The notes below the pieces were generated by a model. It was not told the origin of the DNA and did not search any database. It saw nothing but the letters and a program-made list of their open reading frames with translations. From JAZKDW01 sp040387375 (lineage in GTDB: Bacteria; Pseudomonadota; Gammaproteobacteria; Burkholderiales; Burkholderiaceae_D), in assembly GCA_040387375.1 (NCBI GenBank), contig JAZKDW010000050.1, positions 1 through 64,000 of the forward strand: 64,000 nt of DNA, in the 5' to 3' direction. Both the position numbers and the translations under genes were made by a program. Position 1 is the stretch's first letter. Each line of letters begins with the position of its first letter. Below are positions 24,155 through 33,647 of the stretch, one piece after another.

Positions 24155-26398
24155 TCAGCGTTCAACCTTCCACCAACTCGGCAACAGGCGCAAAACCTCA
24201 GTCCGTCCAAAGCGGTCATCAATCAAGTATACGACGCCTTGATCCGATTGCGTGCGAATCACCCGCCCTGCTGCCTGCACCACTTTTTGTATGCCGGGAT
24301 AAAGATAAGTATAGTCATAGCCGGCACCGAAAGCCGACCCCATGCGCTGTTTGATCTGCTCGTTCACTGGATTGATTTGCGGCAGTCCCAGCGTCGCGAT
24401 AAACGCCCCGATCAGGCGCGCGCCCGGTAAGTCGATGCCTTCGGCAAACGCCCCGCCCAACACGGCGAATCCGATGCCTTTTCCGCCCGCCGTGAAGCGC
24501 GCCAGGAAAGCCTCCCGTTCATTTTCTTCCATGCGGCGCGACTGTTCCCACACCGGAATGTGCGCATGGCGCTCCCTGAATAACATGCTCACCTGTTGCA
24601 GATAGTCGAAGCTGCTGAAAAACGCCAGATAATTCCCCGGCTGTGCTTCGTATTGCGTGGCCATCAGATCGACGATCGGCGACAGGGAATCAGTGCGATG
24701 CTGATAGCGGGTCGAGATCTTGCTGACGATCCGTACCGACAATTGCTCGGGCTTGAACGGCGATTCGACGTCCACCCATGCCGTATTTTCCGGCAAGCCC
24801 AATGTGTCGCTGTAAAAATGCCAGGGACTCAAGGTGGCCGAAAACAGTACGGTGGAACGCGTGGCGGCAAAACGCTGCTGCAGAAACGGGGCGGGAACGA
24901 TGTTGCGAAGGCAGAGCAATGCGCCTGCCTCATCCTTCGTGATATCGAACAGAGAATGCGCGCCGAACAATTCAGCGACACGCGAAAAATGCAGCGCATC
25001 GAAATAAAAGCGCTGCAGCTTGCCATCGACGAAGGTCGGATTTTCGGCCATGAAGTCAGTGATTGCCGTAATCGCCTGCTGCAAGGCAGTCATGAATTTT
25101 TCCGGCAACGTGGCATAAACCTGATAGCCGGCGGCCTGCTCCTTGTGCAGTTCATTGCATTTTCGGTGCACGCGATCCAAGGATTTTTTCAGCACTGCCG
25201 GCGCGGACTGGCGCAGGTACCTGAGCTCACCCTGATCCAGCGCCGCCGAATACATCTTGCGAGCGCGCTCAATCATATTGTGCGCTTCGTCGACCAGAAT
25301 GCTGACACGCCATTGATTGGCGACCGTCAGTCCATACAGCATCGCGCTCAGGTCGAAATAATAGTTGTAGTCGCCGATGACGACATCGCTCCAGCGCGCC
25401 AGATCCTGACTTAAATAATAGGGACAAACCTGGTGTTCCAGCGCGACCGTGCGCAGCGAATTCCGGTCGAGCAGACCGCCGGCCAACGCGGCGCTGCGCG
25501 CCTGCGGCAGGCGGTCGTAAAATCCCCTGGCCAGCGGACATGACTCGCCGTGGCAGGCATTGTCAGGATATTCGCAGGCCTTGTCGCGCGCGACGAGTTC
25601 GAGCACGCGCAAAGGCAAGGCTGGCGCGTGCTCCCGAATCAGCGTCAACGCATCGAGCGCCAGCCTGCGGCCGGAGGTCTTCGCAGTCAGGAAAAAAATC
25701 TTGTCCAGCCCCTGACCGGGGCTGGCTTTCAGAAGTGGAAACAAGGTACCTATCGTCTTGCCGATCCCGGTCGGCGCCTGCGCCATCACGCAGCGGCCGA
25801 GACTGGCCGACTTGTACACGGCCGCAGCCAGATCGCGCTGGCCGGGCCGAAAAGATGGGTGCGGAAAACGCAAGGCCGTCAATGCCTCGTCACGCGTTGC
25901 ACGATGCGCCAGCTCCTGCCCGGCCCATGCCAGAAAACGCGCGCACTGCTGTTCGAAGTATTGCTGCAGTGTCTCGGCGGAGACCAGTTCGGTCAGCAGC
26001 GTTTCCCGCTGGCTGCCGATGTCGTAATACACCAGCGCCAGGCGCACCTCGGACAAACCCAGCTTCTGGCACAACAGCCATCCATAGATCTTCACCTGCG
26101 CCCAATGCAAATGCCGATGATTGGCGGGCATGGTCTCGAGGTCGCCCCTGAAGGTCTTGACTTCCTCCAGCTGGTTTTGCACCGGATCGTAACCGTCGGC
26201 CCGTCCGCGCACCAGCAGGTGCTGATATTCGCCGGCAAGGCTCACTTCCGACTGGTATTCGGGGCCGCGACGCGATGCGACCAGCACATGGCCGGCGATG
26301 CCTTCCTGCGCGGTCGGCGATGGTGTGAAGCGCAGATCGAGATCACCTTGCCTGGCAGTGAATTCACACAATGCGCGTACCGCTACGGTGTATTTCAC
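24155..26398 (-). CDS. PD-(D/E)XK nuclease fused to a DinG/XPD-like Fe-S helicase
   Basis: The 747-aa protein has a RecB-like nuclease region (about 60-170) with GRADGYDP, LEEVKTF and the QxxxY motif in WAQVKIYGWLL. A superfamily 2 helicase follows: Walker A APTGIGKT near residue 222, DEAH in ILVDEAHNM, and a four-Cys Fe-S cluster region (KACEYPDNACHGESC plus VCPYYL). GAFAEGIDLPGARLIG and QAAGRVIRTQSDQG are helicase motifs V and VI. I chose the GTG at 26398, which overlaps the stop of the FAN1-like gene and has GGAAAG upstream. The overlap suggests both proteins act together in DNA repair. Confidence 0.88.
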   Translation of the reverse strand: MKYTVAVRALCEFTARQGDLDLRFTPSPTAQEGIAGHVLVASRRGPEYQSEVSLAGEYQHLLVRGRADGYDPVQNQLEEVKTFRGDLETMPANHRHLHWAQVKIYGWLLCQKLGLSEVRLALVYYDIGSQRETLLTELVSAETLQQYFEQQCARFLAWAGQELAHRATRDEALTALRFPHPSFRPGQRDLAAAVYKSASLGRCVMAQAPTGIGKTIGTLFPLLKASPGQGLDKIFFLTAKTSGRRLALDALTLIREHAPALPLRVLELVARDKACEYPDNACHGESCPLARGFYDRLPQARSAALAGGLLDRNSLRTVALEHQVCPYYLSQDLARWSDVVIGDYNYYFDLSAMLYGLTVANQWRVSILVDEAHNMIERARKMYSAALDQGELRYLRQSAPAVLKKSLDRVHRKCNELHKEQAAGYQVYATLPEKFMTALQQAITAITDFMAENPTFVDGKLQRFYFDALHFSRVAELFGAHSLFDITKDEAGALLCLRNIVPAPFLQQRFAATRSTVLFSATLSPWHFYSDTLGLPENTAWVDVESPFKPEQLSVRIVSKISTRYQHRTDSLSPIVDLMATQYEAQPGNYLAFFSSFDYLQQVSMLFRERHAHIPVWEQSRRMEENEREAFLARFTAGGKGIGFAVLGGAFAEGIDLPGARLIGAFIATLGLPQINPVNEQIKQRMGSAFGAGYDYTYLYPGIQKVVQAAGRVIRTQSDQGVVYLIDDRFGRTEVLRLLPSWWKVER

Positions 26399-28050
26399 GC
26401 GGCGCTTTCCGCCCACTGGACATAACAGACAGTCACGGGCATTCCGTTCGCCGCACAGTAGTCGAGCCAGCGAATCTGGTTGTCCTGCAAACGGTCCCCC
26501 GGCCCTTTTACTTCGATCATCTGGTAACGTTTTTCCCGCGGCCAGAACAGGATCAGGTCAGGAAAGCCCGTGCGATTGGACTTGATGTCGAGCAGCATGC
26601 GTTCAAACCATTTCTTCAGATGGGCGGCGGGCAGACAATCCAGCGCCAGGGCCAGCAGCTGCTCGCTCAGGCTGCCCCAGAATACGAACGGCGACTGGAT
26701 GCCCATCTTTTCACCGAAGTTTTTCATGATGGTTGTTTTGTACTGCTGCGAATCGAGCTGCGCCAGGCAGTCCGCAAACAACTGCGAGCGGCGCCGATGG
26801 AAATCCGGGCTGAGCAAGTCTGCGGGCGCCCTGTGAAAGGGATGGAAAAATGCACCCGGCACCGCGCTGAAAACAGCTTCCCAGCATAGCAAGCCAAACA
26901 GGGAATTGATCAGCGCATTCTCGACATAATGGACATGCGCATCCGTCTGCTGCAGGCTCAGGTGGTCGCGGACTAGACCCTCGACAAAATACGCTGTTTC
27001 AGGCTGGCACAACGTCAGGTCAAGCCGCATCGGCGGCACGCTTGCACGCGCCGGAATTTTCGGTTTGCCCAACTTGCGATGCAGCCTCGGCATGATGCGC
27101 AGCAGCTGCTGCTTTTCTGCTTCGCTTTCCGGCATTTGCTGCGCTGCCTGCGCCAGTGTGAAAGCCGCTTCGAACTGCGCGCAACGTTCCCGCACGCGTA
27201 TGGCACGGATTCGGGCTCCCGGATAGGCGCATTCATCGTAAATGGCTAACGCGTCCTGCAAGGCGTCGATCTGCTCATAATGCTGCCCGACCTGGAACAC
27301 AAACTTCGCGCGCCTGCTTTCCAGCCAGTCGTTTTCCAGGACGCTGGCAGGCAGTTCTTTCAAAATCTCTTGCGGCGCGTCCCCCTCGTAGAACCGTTCG
27401 CGGCAGCGGTGAAGTTGCAGATAATCGTCGACATCCTGGCGCGTGCGAAAACCACGGGAGGCATTTGAAAAAGCCACTTTTTCATATTTGAATATGCCCA
27501 AGTCCGACAGCACGAACTCGGACCAGTCCTGGCTGAAGTTCCCGAAGAACATCAGCCGGAGGCGATCGCACAGGTCTGTGATGCCCACCTGGAAAACGCA
27601 GTCGCCGGAGTGTGGATACCAATCGGAAAAAACGCGGGCGCGGCCGAGTTGCGCGTTCAACAGCTCGAACTGTTCGGACTTGCGTAAGCTCGTCTTTGGC
27701 AGCAACGGGCCAAACACCTCCGCAATCTCGTTTTTTTTCAGCAGAGCGAACAACTGTTCCAGCGTGAGCAAGGGCTGCTCATCGATCCAGCCGTTGTCGA
27801 TCAGCGCACGCGCCGCTTCCCGCGTGTCGCCTATTTCGGCATAGTTCAGTTTGCTGGCCCGGAAAAAATCCCCTTTGCGCATGACCATCCTGACCATCAG
27901 CGCCCGGGATGCCTGGGGCAGCGCTGTAAAGCGCGCGATAAATTCCAGCTCGCCGGGCGTCAGCAGATCGCTGTAGCGCTCCCTGATCCAGGCCAGCACC
28001 GTATGAAAGTTCTCGAGATAATAGAACGGGTTTTCGAGCGGGCCGGCCAT
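26395..28050 (-). CDS. FAN1-like VRR-NUC domain nuclease
   Basis: The 551-aa protein ends in a VRR-NUC nuclease domain: TGFPDLILFWPREKRYQMIE, then VKGPGDRLQDNQIRW, giving the PD...EVK catalytic set and the Q of the family. The N-terminal 400 residues match the SAP-like/helical region of bacterial FAN1 homologues. FAN1 cuts 5' flaps and repairs interstrand crosslinks. The gene overlaps the nuclease-helicase gene downstream by 4 bases. Confidence 0.9.
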   Translation of the reverse strand: MAGPLENPFYYLENFHTVLAWIRERYSDLLTPGELEFIARFTALPQASRALMVRMVMRKGDFFRASKLNYAEIGDTREAARALIDNGWIDEQPLLTLEQLFALLKKNEIAEVFGPLLPKTSLRKSEQFELLNAQLGRARVFSDWYPHSGDCVFQVGITDLCDRLRLMFFGNFSQDWSEFVLSDLGIFKYEKVAFSNASRGFRTRQDVDDYLQLHRCRERFYEGDAPQEILKELPASVLENDWLESRRAKFVFQVGQHYEQIDALQDALAIYDECAYPGARIRAIRVRERCAQFEAAFTLAQAAQQMPESEAEKQQLLRIMPRLHRKLGKPKIPARASVPPMRLDLTLCQPETAYFVEGLVRDHLSLQQTDAHVHYVENALINSLFGLLCWEAVFSAVPGAFFHPFHRAPADLLSPDFHRRRSQLFADCLAQLDSQQYKTTIMKNFGEKMGIQSPFVFWGSLSEQLLALALDCLPAAHLKKWFERMLLDIKSNRTGFPDLILFWPREKRYQMIEVKGPGDRLQDNQIRWLDYCAANGMPVTVCYVQWAESAA

Positions 28051-28057
28051 CTTGACG

Positions 28058-28567
28058 TCAGCGCGGCTTGCGAAAATCGTCCTCGATCCACGCGGTGGCG
28101 CTTTGCATGCTCAGTTTGAAGTTCGGTGCGACGCGCACTTGCGCGAGCTGTTCGCCGCTGTCGTCATGGGCCGTCAGCAGCGCGTATGGATCGTCTTCAT
28201 CGGGAACGATGTCCAGCGCCACGGCAATCCTGGCCGACGTGGTGTTGACCGTAATCTCCTTGTGCAGGATCGCGTGCAACTGCTGCTCGTGCCGGCGCAG
28301 GACTTCGGAGGCGGTCTTGACCAGCGTGTTGAACGCGGAAGTGTCCAGCGGCTTCGGGTTCTTCTTGTCGCGCCCCATGGTCCACGGCCCGACCAGCGCC
28401 GGCTCGGGCTCACCGTCCTTGATCATTTCCACCGCCCAGCCTTCATCATCTTCATTCTTGATGACACGTGCGGTCCAGCCGTCGTCACACCATAGTCTCG
28501 GCTCGTGGGTTTTTATCTCACGGCCGGATTCGGCCTCATCGGTTGGTGGAACAGCTTGTTCAGTCAT
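28058..28567 (-). CDS. Conserved hypothetical protein (169 aa)
   Basis: An acidic, soluble protein (MTEQAVPPTDEAESG at the start; LWCDDGWTARVIKNEDDEGW, PWTMGRDKKNPKPLD and MQSATAWIEDDFRKPR later). I recognise no catalytic motif. It ends 8 bases before the FAN1-like gene on the same strand, so it probably belongs to that operon. The start is uncertain: ATGs at 28567 and 28576 and a GTG at 28579 all lack a ribosome site. Confidence 0.75.
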   Translation of the reverse strand: MTEQAVPPTDEAESGREIKTHEPRLWCDDGWTARVIKNEDDEGWAVEMIKDGEPEPALVGPWTMGRDKKNPKPLDTSAFNTLVKTASEVLRRHEQQLHAILHKEITVNTTSARIAVALDIVPDEDDPYALLTAHDDSGEQLAQVRVAPNFKLSMQSATAWIEDDFRKPR

Positions 28568-28651
28568 TACATTCATCACTTGTATCGAGGGGCTTGGGCA
28601 GATAAGAGTCGGTTGGGAGCTTATAGTTGCATTGCGTCTCCAACAGGCGCA

Positions 28652-29287
28652 TTACACTTTTGGCACTTCCATGCCGCGCTGTACCGCCGGACGATCCCCG
28701 ACCTGCCTGAGCCAACGCTGGATCGACGTTTTCTGCGCCAGACTTTCACCCAGAACATCCTTGAGTCGGGTTGTCGCCGAAAATATCCAGGGATAGGCGG
28801 CGATATCTGCAATCGAATAATTGTCACCCGCCAGATAAGTTGCTTCCGACAGGCGCTTGTCCATCACGCCCAGCAGGCGTTCGGCCTCGGTGGTGAAACG
28901 TGTACTGGCGAGCGCCGATTTTTCTTTTGAAGACACTTCAAAAAAGCCGAGCTGGCCCAGCATCGGCCCCAGGCCACCGATTTGCCAGTGTAGCCATTCC
29001 AGTGTTTTATAACGCGCCGGTCCTGACGCATCAAGAAAACGCCCATGCTTTTCCGCCAGGTAGGTCAGGATTGCGCCGCTTTCGAACACCGATAAGGGGC
29101 CGCCGTCAGCCTCGTCGTCGACGATGGCCGGAATCTTGTTGTTGGGGGAGATCGCCAGGAATTCGGGCGTGAATTGCTGATCTTGGCCGATATTGATCGG
29201 TCGCACTTCATAAGAAATGCCGAGTTCTTCCAGCATGATGGAAATCTTGCGGCCATTAGGTGTCGTCCATGTATGGAGCGTAATCAT
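28652..29287 (-). CDS. Glutathione S-transferase (YfcG/Nu-like)
   Basis: The 211-aa protein has the thioredoxin-like GST N-domain with the TPNGRKISIMLEELG motif and the substrate-side segment NNKIPAIVDDE, where Ile-Pro is the conserved cis-proline. An all-helical C-domain follows with NYSIADIAAYPWI. This resembles the YfcG/Ure2p-like group with disulfide reductase activity. I chose the ATG at 29287 after GGAACGGGAA; the longer frame to 29323 lacks a site. Confidence 0.92.
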   Translation of the reverse strand: MITLHTWTTPNGRKISIMLEELGISYEVRPINIGQDQQFTPEFLAISPNNKIPAIVDDEADGGPLSVFESGAILTYLAEKHGRFLDASGPARYKTLEWLHWQIGGLGPMLGQLGFFEVSSKEKSALASTRFTTEAERLLGVMDKRLSEATYLAGDNYSIADIAAYPWIFSATTRLKDVLGESLAQKTSIQRWLRQVGDRPAVQRGMEVPKV

Positions 29288-29479
29288 TTTTTTCCCGTTC
29301 CTTGAATGGTAAAACGTGAACAAGCTGTGGATTATCCGCTTCTGGCAGGATTCGGTACGAGCGTACAGGATGGAAGATGGATTTTAACAAAGGATGCGCT
29401 GCGTGGCAGGGAGTGAAGGGTCCGCTGCCTGCTGGCTGAGCGCACGTTCACCACGCATGCTGGCAACAAAATAGCGGGT

Positions 29480-29513
29480 AAAAAAAATCCACCTCGCGTC
29501 GATGCGAGGTGGA
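29480..29513 (-). terminator. Terminator of the second PEP-CTERM gene
   Basis: A perfect 10-bp stem (29488-29497 with 29504-29513) around a 6-base loop, followed on the minus strand by eight T residues. It lies 22 bases after the stop codon of the PEP-CTERM gene. Confidence 0.85.
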
Positions 29514-29535
29514 CCATGTAGAGTGCGCGAGACGA

Positions 29536-30186
29536 TTATGACTTGCGTTTGCGGCGTGCGGCGAGTCCAAACAGACCCAGACCCATTAACGCAAGAGTGG
29601 CTGGCTCAGGCACATCGGCGGCGATTTGCACTGCGCGTCCCACCGTGGTGTTATAAGCGACCGTGCCAATTGTCACGTCCAGCGGATTGGGACCTTCAAG
29701 ATCGTTGACGGTCACTTCGATGTAACCATATTGGAAATCTCCGTTGACGTCTTCGTTAAAACGAACGCCCACATAGCCGGTTTCGCCGGCAAAATTGCCA
29801 GTGATCGGCGGCGTCCCGGCGGCGTAAGCAAGATTCCCTTGGTCACCCAGGCTACCGAACACGCTCGCGTCAGATACTGTGGCACCTGCCGTCAGCAGCG
29901 AAGTGGTCGGAAAGCCGTCAAGTGTTGACGCATCGATGACGATCGAGTTGGTGGATCCAAAAGAAACGCTCACGGTATCGGAAACGATCAGGGTCGACGG
30001 ATCCTGGAAAAACAAGGCATTGAATATGAAGTCGACCTTTCCATCGCCATCGATATCCAGACTATAGCCATCAAAGTTGGAGGCATTTAGCGTGGTGCTG
30101 ACATTGCGCGTGATTAATGCGGCATTGGCAGCGAGTGACGCTGTCATCAGTGCCGCACCGACAAGCAGTGCAGTAATTTTTTTCAT
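29536..30186 (-). CDS. PEP-CTERM sorting domain-containing protein
   Basis: The 216-aa exported protein has a signal peptide (MKKITALLVGAALMTASLAANA) and a C-terminal VPEPATLALMGLGLFGLAAR followed by RKRKS. The middle is Gly/Asp/Asn-rich and beta-strand-like (LDIDGDGKVDFIFNALFF; GYVGVRFNEDVNGDFQYGYI). I chose the ATG at 30186 after TCGGGAG; the longer frame adds a leader that would hide the signal peptide. A sigma-54 promoter lies about 40 bases upstream and a terminator follows. Confidence 0.92.
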   Translation of the reverse strand: MKKITALLVGAALMTASLAANAALITRNVSTTLNASNFDGYSLDIDGDGKVDFIFNALFFQDPSTLIVSDTVSVSFGSTNSIVIDASTLDGFPTTSLLTAGATVSDASVFGSLGDQGNLAYAAGTPPITGNFAGETGYVGVRFNEDVNGDFQYGYIEVTVNDLEGPNPLDVTIGTVAYNTTVGRAVQIAADVPEPATLALMGLGLFGLAARRKRKS

Positions 30187-30223
30187 GGGAACTCCCGATT
30201 GGTTGAGAAAGTACAACAACCAA

Positions 30224-30239
30224 TGCAAGAAACGAACCA
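30224..30239 (-). promoter_or_regulatory. Candidate sigma-54 promoter of the second PEP-CTERM gene
   Basis: On the minus strand the sequence reads TGGTTC-GTTTC-TTGCA, with GG and GC 12 bases apart, a perfect -12 element and 4 of 6 matches in the -24 element. Transcription would begin about 25 bases before the ATG at 30186. Confidence 0.62.
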
Positions 30240-30489
30240 ATGTAACAAATTTTTTCAAGCCATTGATTTAATGCTGTTTTTTTTCATATGTGCGCTACCT
30301 TACATAAGAAAATGTAAAATGACTCGACAGAAATGGTTGCCACCGGGTCAACGTTTTTTCTGCATTGACATGACAAATACCGACTGATATCGTATTTTCA
30401 TCGGGATACCAAGTTTTCTCAGAAGAACAAAATATCAAGATGCCGTTACCGGCGTATTGACGATTTCAACCAGAAGGAACAAAGCCTTT

Positions 30490-31287
30490 ATGCGATCCAT
30501 CTTTCGGCAAAAACTCATCACACGGCATGTCCTCGGCGGTACTTTTTTAAAAACCCCAAGTTATGTGAACGTTGAAATTCTCGATTCGTCCGGACTGGAC
30601 TTCATCGTCATCGATACCGAACATGCGGTGTTTGGCCCGATGGAGCTGGATCAGTGCATCCTGGCGGCGCGCGGGGGCAAGCTTGCGTCACTGGTGCGAC
30701 TTCCCGACGCGCGCCCGGAAACCATCCTGCGCGTGCTCGATATGGGCGCCAGCGGCGTTGTCATTCCGCATATTGTCGATGCCGCCGGTGCCCGTGCGGT
30801 GATCGCGAGTACACGATATGAAAATGGCACACGCGGGTTCAGCAACTCGCCGCGTGCCGGCGGCTTCGGTGCCGCCACAATCCGCGAACATGTACACCAG
30901 AGCGATGTCACCGTCAGTGTTGTCTGTCAGATTGAAGACCGTGCGGGTGTCGAGAATATCGAGGAAATCGTTACCGTGCCCGGCATCGATTGCCTGCTGA
31001 TCGGCCGTGCCGATCTGGCATTGTCCTACGGTGTGTTCGAACTGGACGATCCAATGCTCGAGGAAGCGATCGACCGGATCATGGCTGCCGCTGCCCGTGC
31101 CGAGGTTGCGGTTGGCATTTTCCTGGGCGACGCAAGCCAGGTCGACAAGTTCCTTGCCAAAGGCGTCACGCTATTCCTGATCGGTTCAGACCAGGCGCTT
31201 CTTCGTGTCGGCAGTCAATCGATCGGGAAGGTTTTCCAAAACATTCATGCGCAGAATGTGCAGGAACTCATCAATCTTGAAAGCTGA
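30490..31287 (+). CDS. HpcH/HpaI-family aldolase
   Basis: The 265-aa protein is a class II (metal-dependent) pyruvate-type aldolase: FIVIDTEHAVFGPMELD, GASGVVIPHIVDAAGARAVI, GFSNSPRAGGFG and the metal-Glu region VVCQIEDRAGVENIEEI. Family members cleave 4-hydroxy-2-oxo acids or related compounds to pyruvate or glyoxylate and an aldehyde. I chose the ATG at 30490, after AGAAGGA. It is not part of an obvious operon, so the substrate is unknown. Confidence 0.88.
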   Translation: MRSIFRQKLITRHVLGGTFLKTPSYVNVEILDSSGLDFIVIDTEHAVFGPMELDQCILAARGGKLASLVRLPDARPETILRVLDMGASGVVIPHIVDAAGARAVIASTRYENGTRGFSNSPRAGGFGAATIREHVHQSDVTVSVVCQIEDRAGVENIEEIVTVPGIDCLLIGRADLALSYGVFELDDPMLEEAIDRIMAAAARAEVAVGIFLGDASQVDKFLAKGVTLFLIGSDQALLRVGSQSIGKVFQNIHAQNVQELINLES

Positions 31288-31379
31288 CGACAGATAGCGC
31301 CCAATCCGGCCCGCCTGCGCGACACCGGATTGATGGATATGGTTGATGGATATGGTACAGACAGCCTTCTGGCTGCCTG

Positions 31380-31958
31380 TCAAAATCCCATTCTCGCGCC
31401 CGCCCCCAATAGAGTGGCGACGCCAAGAACAGCGAAAATTGCCGCAGCGATAGCGTGCACCAGCCGGACAGGCAAGCGGTGCGCAATGCGCGCCCCAAGC
31501 AAAACGGCCGGCGCGTTGGCAATCATCATGCCCAAGGTGGTGCCGGCAACAACGGCAATCATCGCGTTATATTGCGCCGCCAATGCAATCGTCGCAATTT
31601 GCGTCTTGTCGCCCATTTCAGCCAGGAAAAACGCGACCAGCGTCGTGCCGAACACACCAAAATTCGCAAGCCGGGCATCTTCTTCGTCGAGCTTGTCGGG
31701 AATCAAGGTCCAGATCGCCATGCCGATAAACGAAATGCCAAGCACCCAGCGTAATGTCTGCGGCGCCATGAGCGAAGTGAGCCATGATCCAAGGGCGCCA
31801 GCCAGTGCGTGGTTCGCCAGCGTAGCGATCAGGATGCCCAAAATGATAGGCAAAGGCTTACGGAATTTGGCTGCGAGAATGAAAGCGAGCAGTTGTGTCT
31901 TGTCGCCGATTTCGGCCAGGGCGACGATCCCTGTAGAGATGAGAAATGCTTCCAACAA
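31380..31958 (-). CDS. TMEM165/GDT1 (UPF0016) family cation transporter
   Basis: The 192-aa membrane protein carries two copies of the family signature E-x-G-D-K-T: ALAEIGDKTQLLAFILAAKF near residue 13 and FLAEMGDKTQIATIALAAQY near residue 112. Each copy lies in a three-helix repeat. Family members export Mn2+ or exchange Ca2+/H+. The start is a TTG at 31958 with CTGGAG upstream. No yybP-ykoY-type riboswitch is visible upstream. Confidence 0.9.
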   Translation of the reverse strand: MLEAFLISTGIVALAEIGDKTQLLAFILAAKFRKPLPIILGILIATLANHALAGALGSWLTSLMAPQTLRWVLGISFIGMAIWTLIPDKLDEEDARLANFGVFGTTLVAFFLAEMGDKTQIATIALAAQYNAMIAVVAGTTLGMMIANAPAVLLGARIAHRLPVRLVHAIAAAIFAVLGVATLLGAGARMGF

Positions 31959-32018
31959 AAACTCCAGAACGGGACAACATGTGTCCCGGGGGTCAAACAG
32001 CGGCTTGTGCCAATAGGC

Positions 32019-32321
32019 TTATTCGGATTTCGACATTAACGTGAAATGTTCAACTGCCGGCGGTGCGGCAAAAAAGGAGCCGACAATGCCACGCCACTCT
32101 TGATACGCGGGCGATCCACGAAAATCGACAGTATGGTTTTCCAGCGTATCCCAGTAGATCATCACAGCGTAGCGCTCGGGCGATTCAATTCCCTTGTTGA
32201 CCTGATATCCGCGAAAACCTTTTGCCTTGGCAATCACCTGCGTGACACCACGCGCCAGTGCATCATCAAATTCGGGTTGTTTGCCCGCGTGGATACGGAT
32301 ATCGACAAGTTCGAGAATCAT
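32019..32321 (-). CDS. Antibiotic biosynthesis monooxygenase (ABM) domain protein
   Basis: The 100-aa single ABM ferredoxin-like fold (MILELVDIRIHAGKQPEFDD; GFRGYQVNKGIESPERYAVM; WDTLENHTVDFRGSPAY) resembles small heme- or quinol-related monooxygenases and Dabb proteins. The exact role is unknown. It lies 60 bases upstream of the TMEM165-like gene on the same strand, possibly in one transcript. Confidence 0.82.
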   Translation of the reverse strand: MILELVDIRIHAGKQPEFDDALARGVTQVIAKAKGFRGYQVNKGIESPERYAVMIYWDTLENHTVDFRGSPAYQEWRGIVGSFFAAPPAVEHFTLMSKSE

Positions 32322-32580
32322 TTTTTTCGCCCATTGGTTGATTGAATAAAGATTGGATTATTGCATCTCTACTCTGTGGCGTGTTGAAGCACGCAAGGTC
32401 GAGAGGAGTTGCGACGGGTTCATCGGCACGGCGGGATACGAGGGAGAAAAGACCAATCTTTACATTCGTCATTGGCGGGCGCCACCGGCGCGCGTCATTT
32501 CTGTTTGAAAATACAGCAATAACGGCAGCCCCGGCGATTGCAAGAGCGCGGCACTATTCAATCAGATTATCGGATCTGAT

Positions 32581-33009
32581 TTACTTCAGATCAGACCCTG
32601 TCGGTTCCTGTTTTAGCCTGCTTGAACGAATCAGGATGCGGACCAGTTCACGTGCGATTTGCCGATGGTGTTCGTCCAGCAGCTGCAAATCCGCAATCAG
32701 TTTCAAATCCACCGGCTTCAGATTGCCGGGCGTGCCGGAAGTCTCAGACTGTCTTTCATCACCGCCGAACCGTAACCACTCGATCGGGACGAGTAACCAC
32801 TCGGAAAGCGTACGCATCTTGTCCTGGGTCGGGATGGCTTCGGCCACGAGCCACTTGCGCGCTGCGTGTACGGTAATCGGGCGCCCTGCAAACCGCCGGT
32901 TGAAGTCTCGCGCCAATTCAGTCGGGCTGTCAGGCGAATGCTGGGCGTTTCTCAGCGCCTGCTGAAGGCGATGACTGAAACGCTCCCTTTCATTTGAAAA
33001 TTTAGCCAC
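32581..33009 (-). CDS. Putative XRE/Cro-like transcriptional regulator
   Basis: The 142-aa basic protein has a helix-turn-helix-like region (LARDFNRRFAGRPITVHAAR, then KWLVAEAIPTQDKMRTLSEW; residues 32-75) typical of small phage-repressor-like regulators of Burkholderiales. The C-terminus is helical and of unknown role. It starts at GTG 33009 with AGGAGA upstream. The targets are unknown; the long AT-rich gap upstream could be one. Confidence 0.7.
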   Translation of the reverse strand: MAKFSNERERFSHRLQQALRNAQHSPDSPTELARDFNRRFAGRPITVHAARKWLVAEAIPTQDKMRTLSEWLLVPIEWLRFGGDERQSETSGTPGNLKPVDLKLIADLQLLDEHHRQIARELVRILIRSSRLKQEPTGSDLK

Positions 33010-33647
33010 TACTTGTTATCTCCTGAATCGCGTGATTGTTGACCATTAACGTAATCGGGTGTAACCAGATGAATGAATCGCATGCCCCTGAAGACACCGG
33101 GTAAAACTCACGCTTCCACATGCGAACCTTATATTTCGCACTTCGATGCTTGCCGCGCTATTGTATTTTTCTTGGCAAATCTAAATATATATGATACCAA
33201 TATTTCTCTTTTTTCAAAGGGCGTTTCTGGGCGGAAAGGGTAACAGAGACCGCGGCACTTCGGTTTGGACTATGGGTTTTTATTTACCATTAACAAATGG
33301 TAATAACTTAACATTTTAAAACCGACAGTTGCAGCCGGTGACATTGGATATCATCTCAAAAATCCGAAAAAAGACCCTCCTTTAAGTCTGGAATCAGCTA
33401 TGCCAAGATAACATTTCGTCCAGATTAATCCTCCCTGACCATGGCATGGACAAGCTTCAACAAAAGTGTAAATTAAACAAAGATCATGCATACTGACAAT
33501 TAATTTCACTTTATTAACAAATAATTTGACATTCTTTAACGGGTATGTAAAACATTGTTAATTGAAAATAACTTTTTCCGCATTTATTTCGAGATATTTT
33601 TACATTGGCAGCGTAACTTAACCTTGCGCCAACCCGGCGTCCTACTT
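33010..33647. other. Long AT-rich divergent intergenic region
   Basis: This 638-base region has no gene. Most of 33150-33600 is much more AT-rich than the surroundings. It separates the divergent XRE-like and response-regulator genes and could hold regulatory sites or an unrecognised small RNA. Confidence 0.5.

Noticed and set aside
31959..32018. yybP-ykoY (Mn2+) riboswitch before the TMEM165-like gene
   Set aside because: The gap is only 60 bases and lacks the conserved motifs; the short GGGACA...TGTCCC repeat is too small.
32540..32605. Repeated TCAGAT/ATCTGA blocks at the end of the XRE-like gene
   Set aside because: Only 6-bp arms with no T-tract; too weak to call a terminator or operator.
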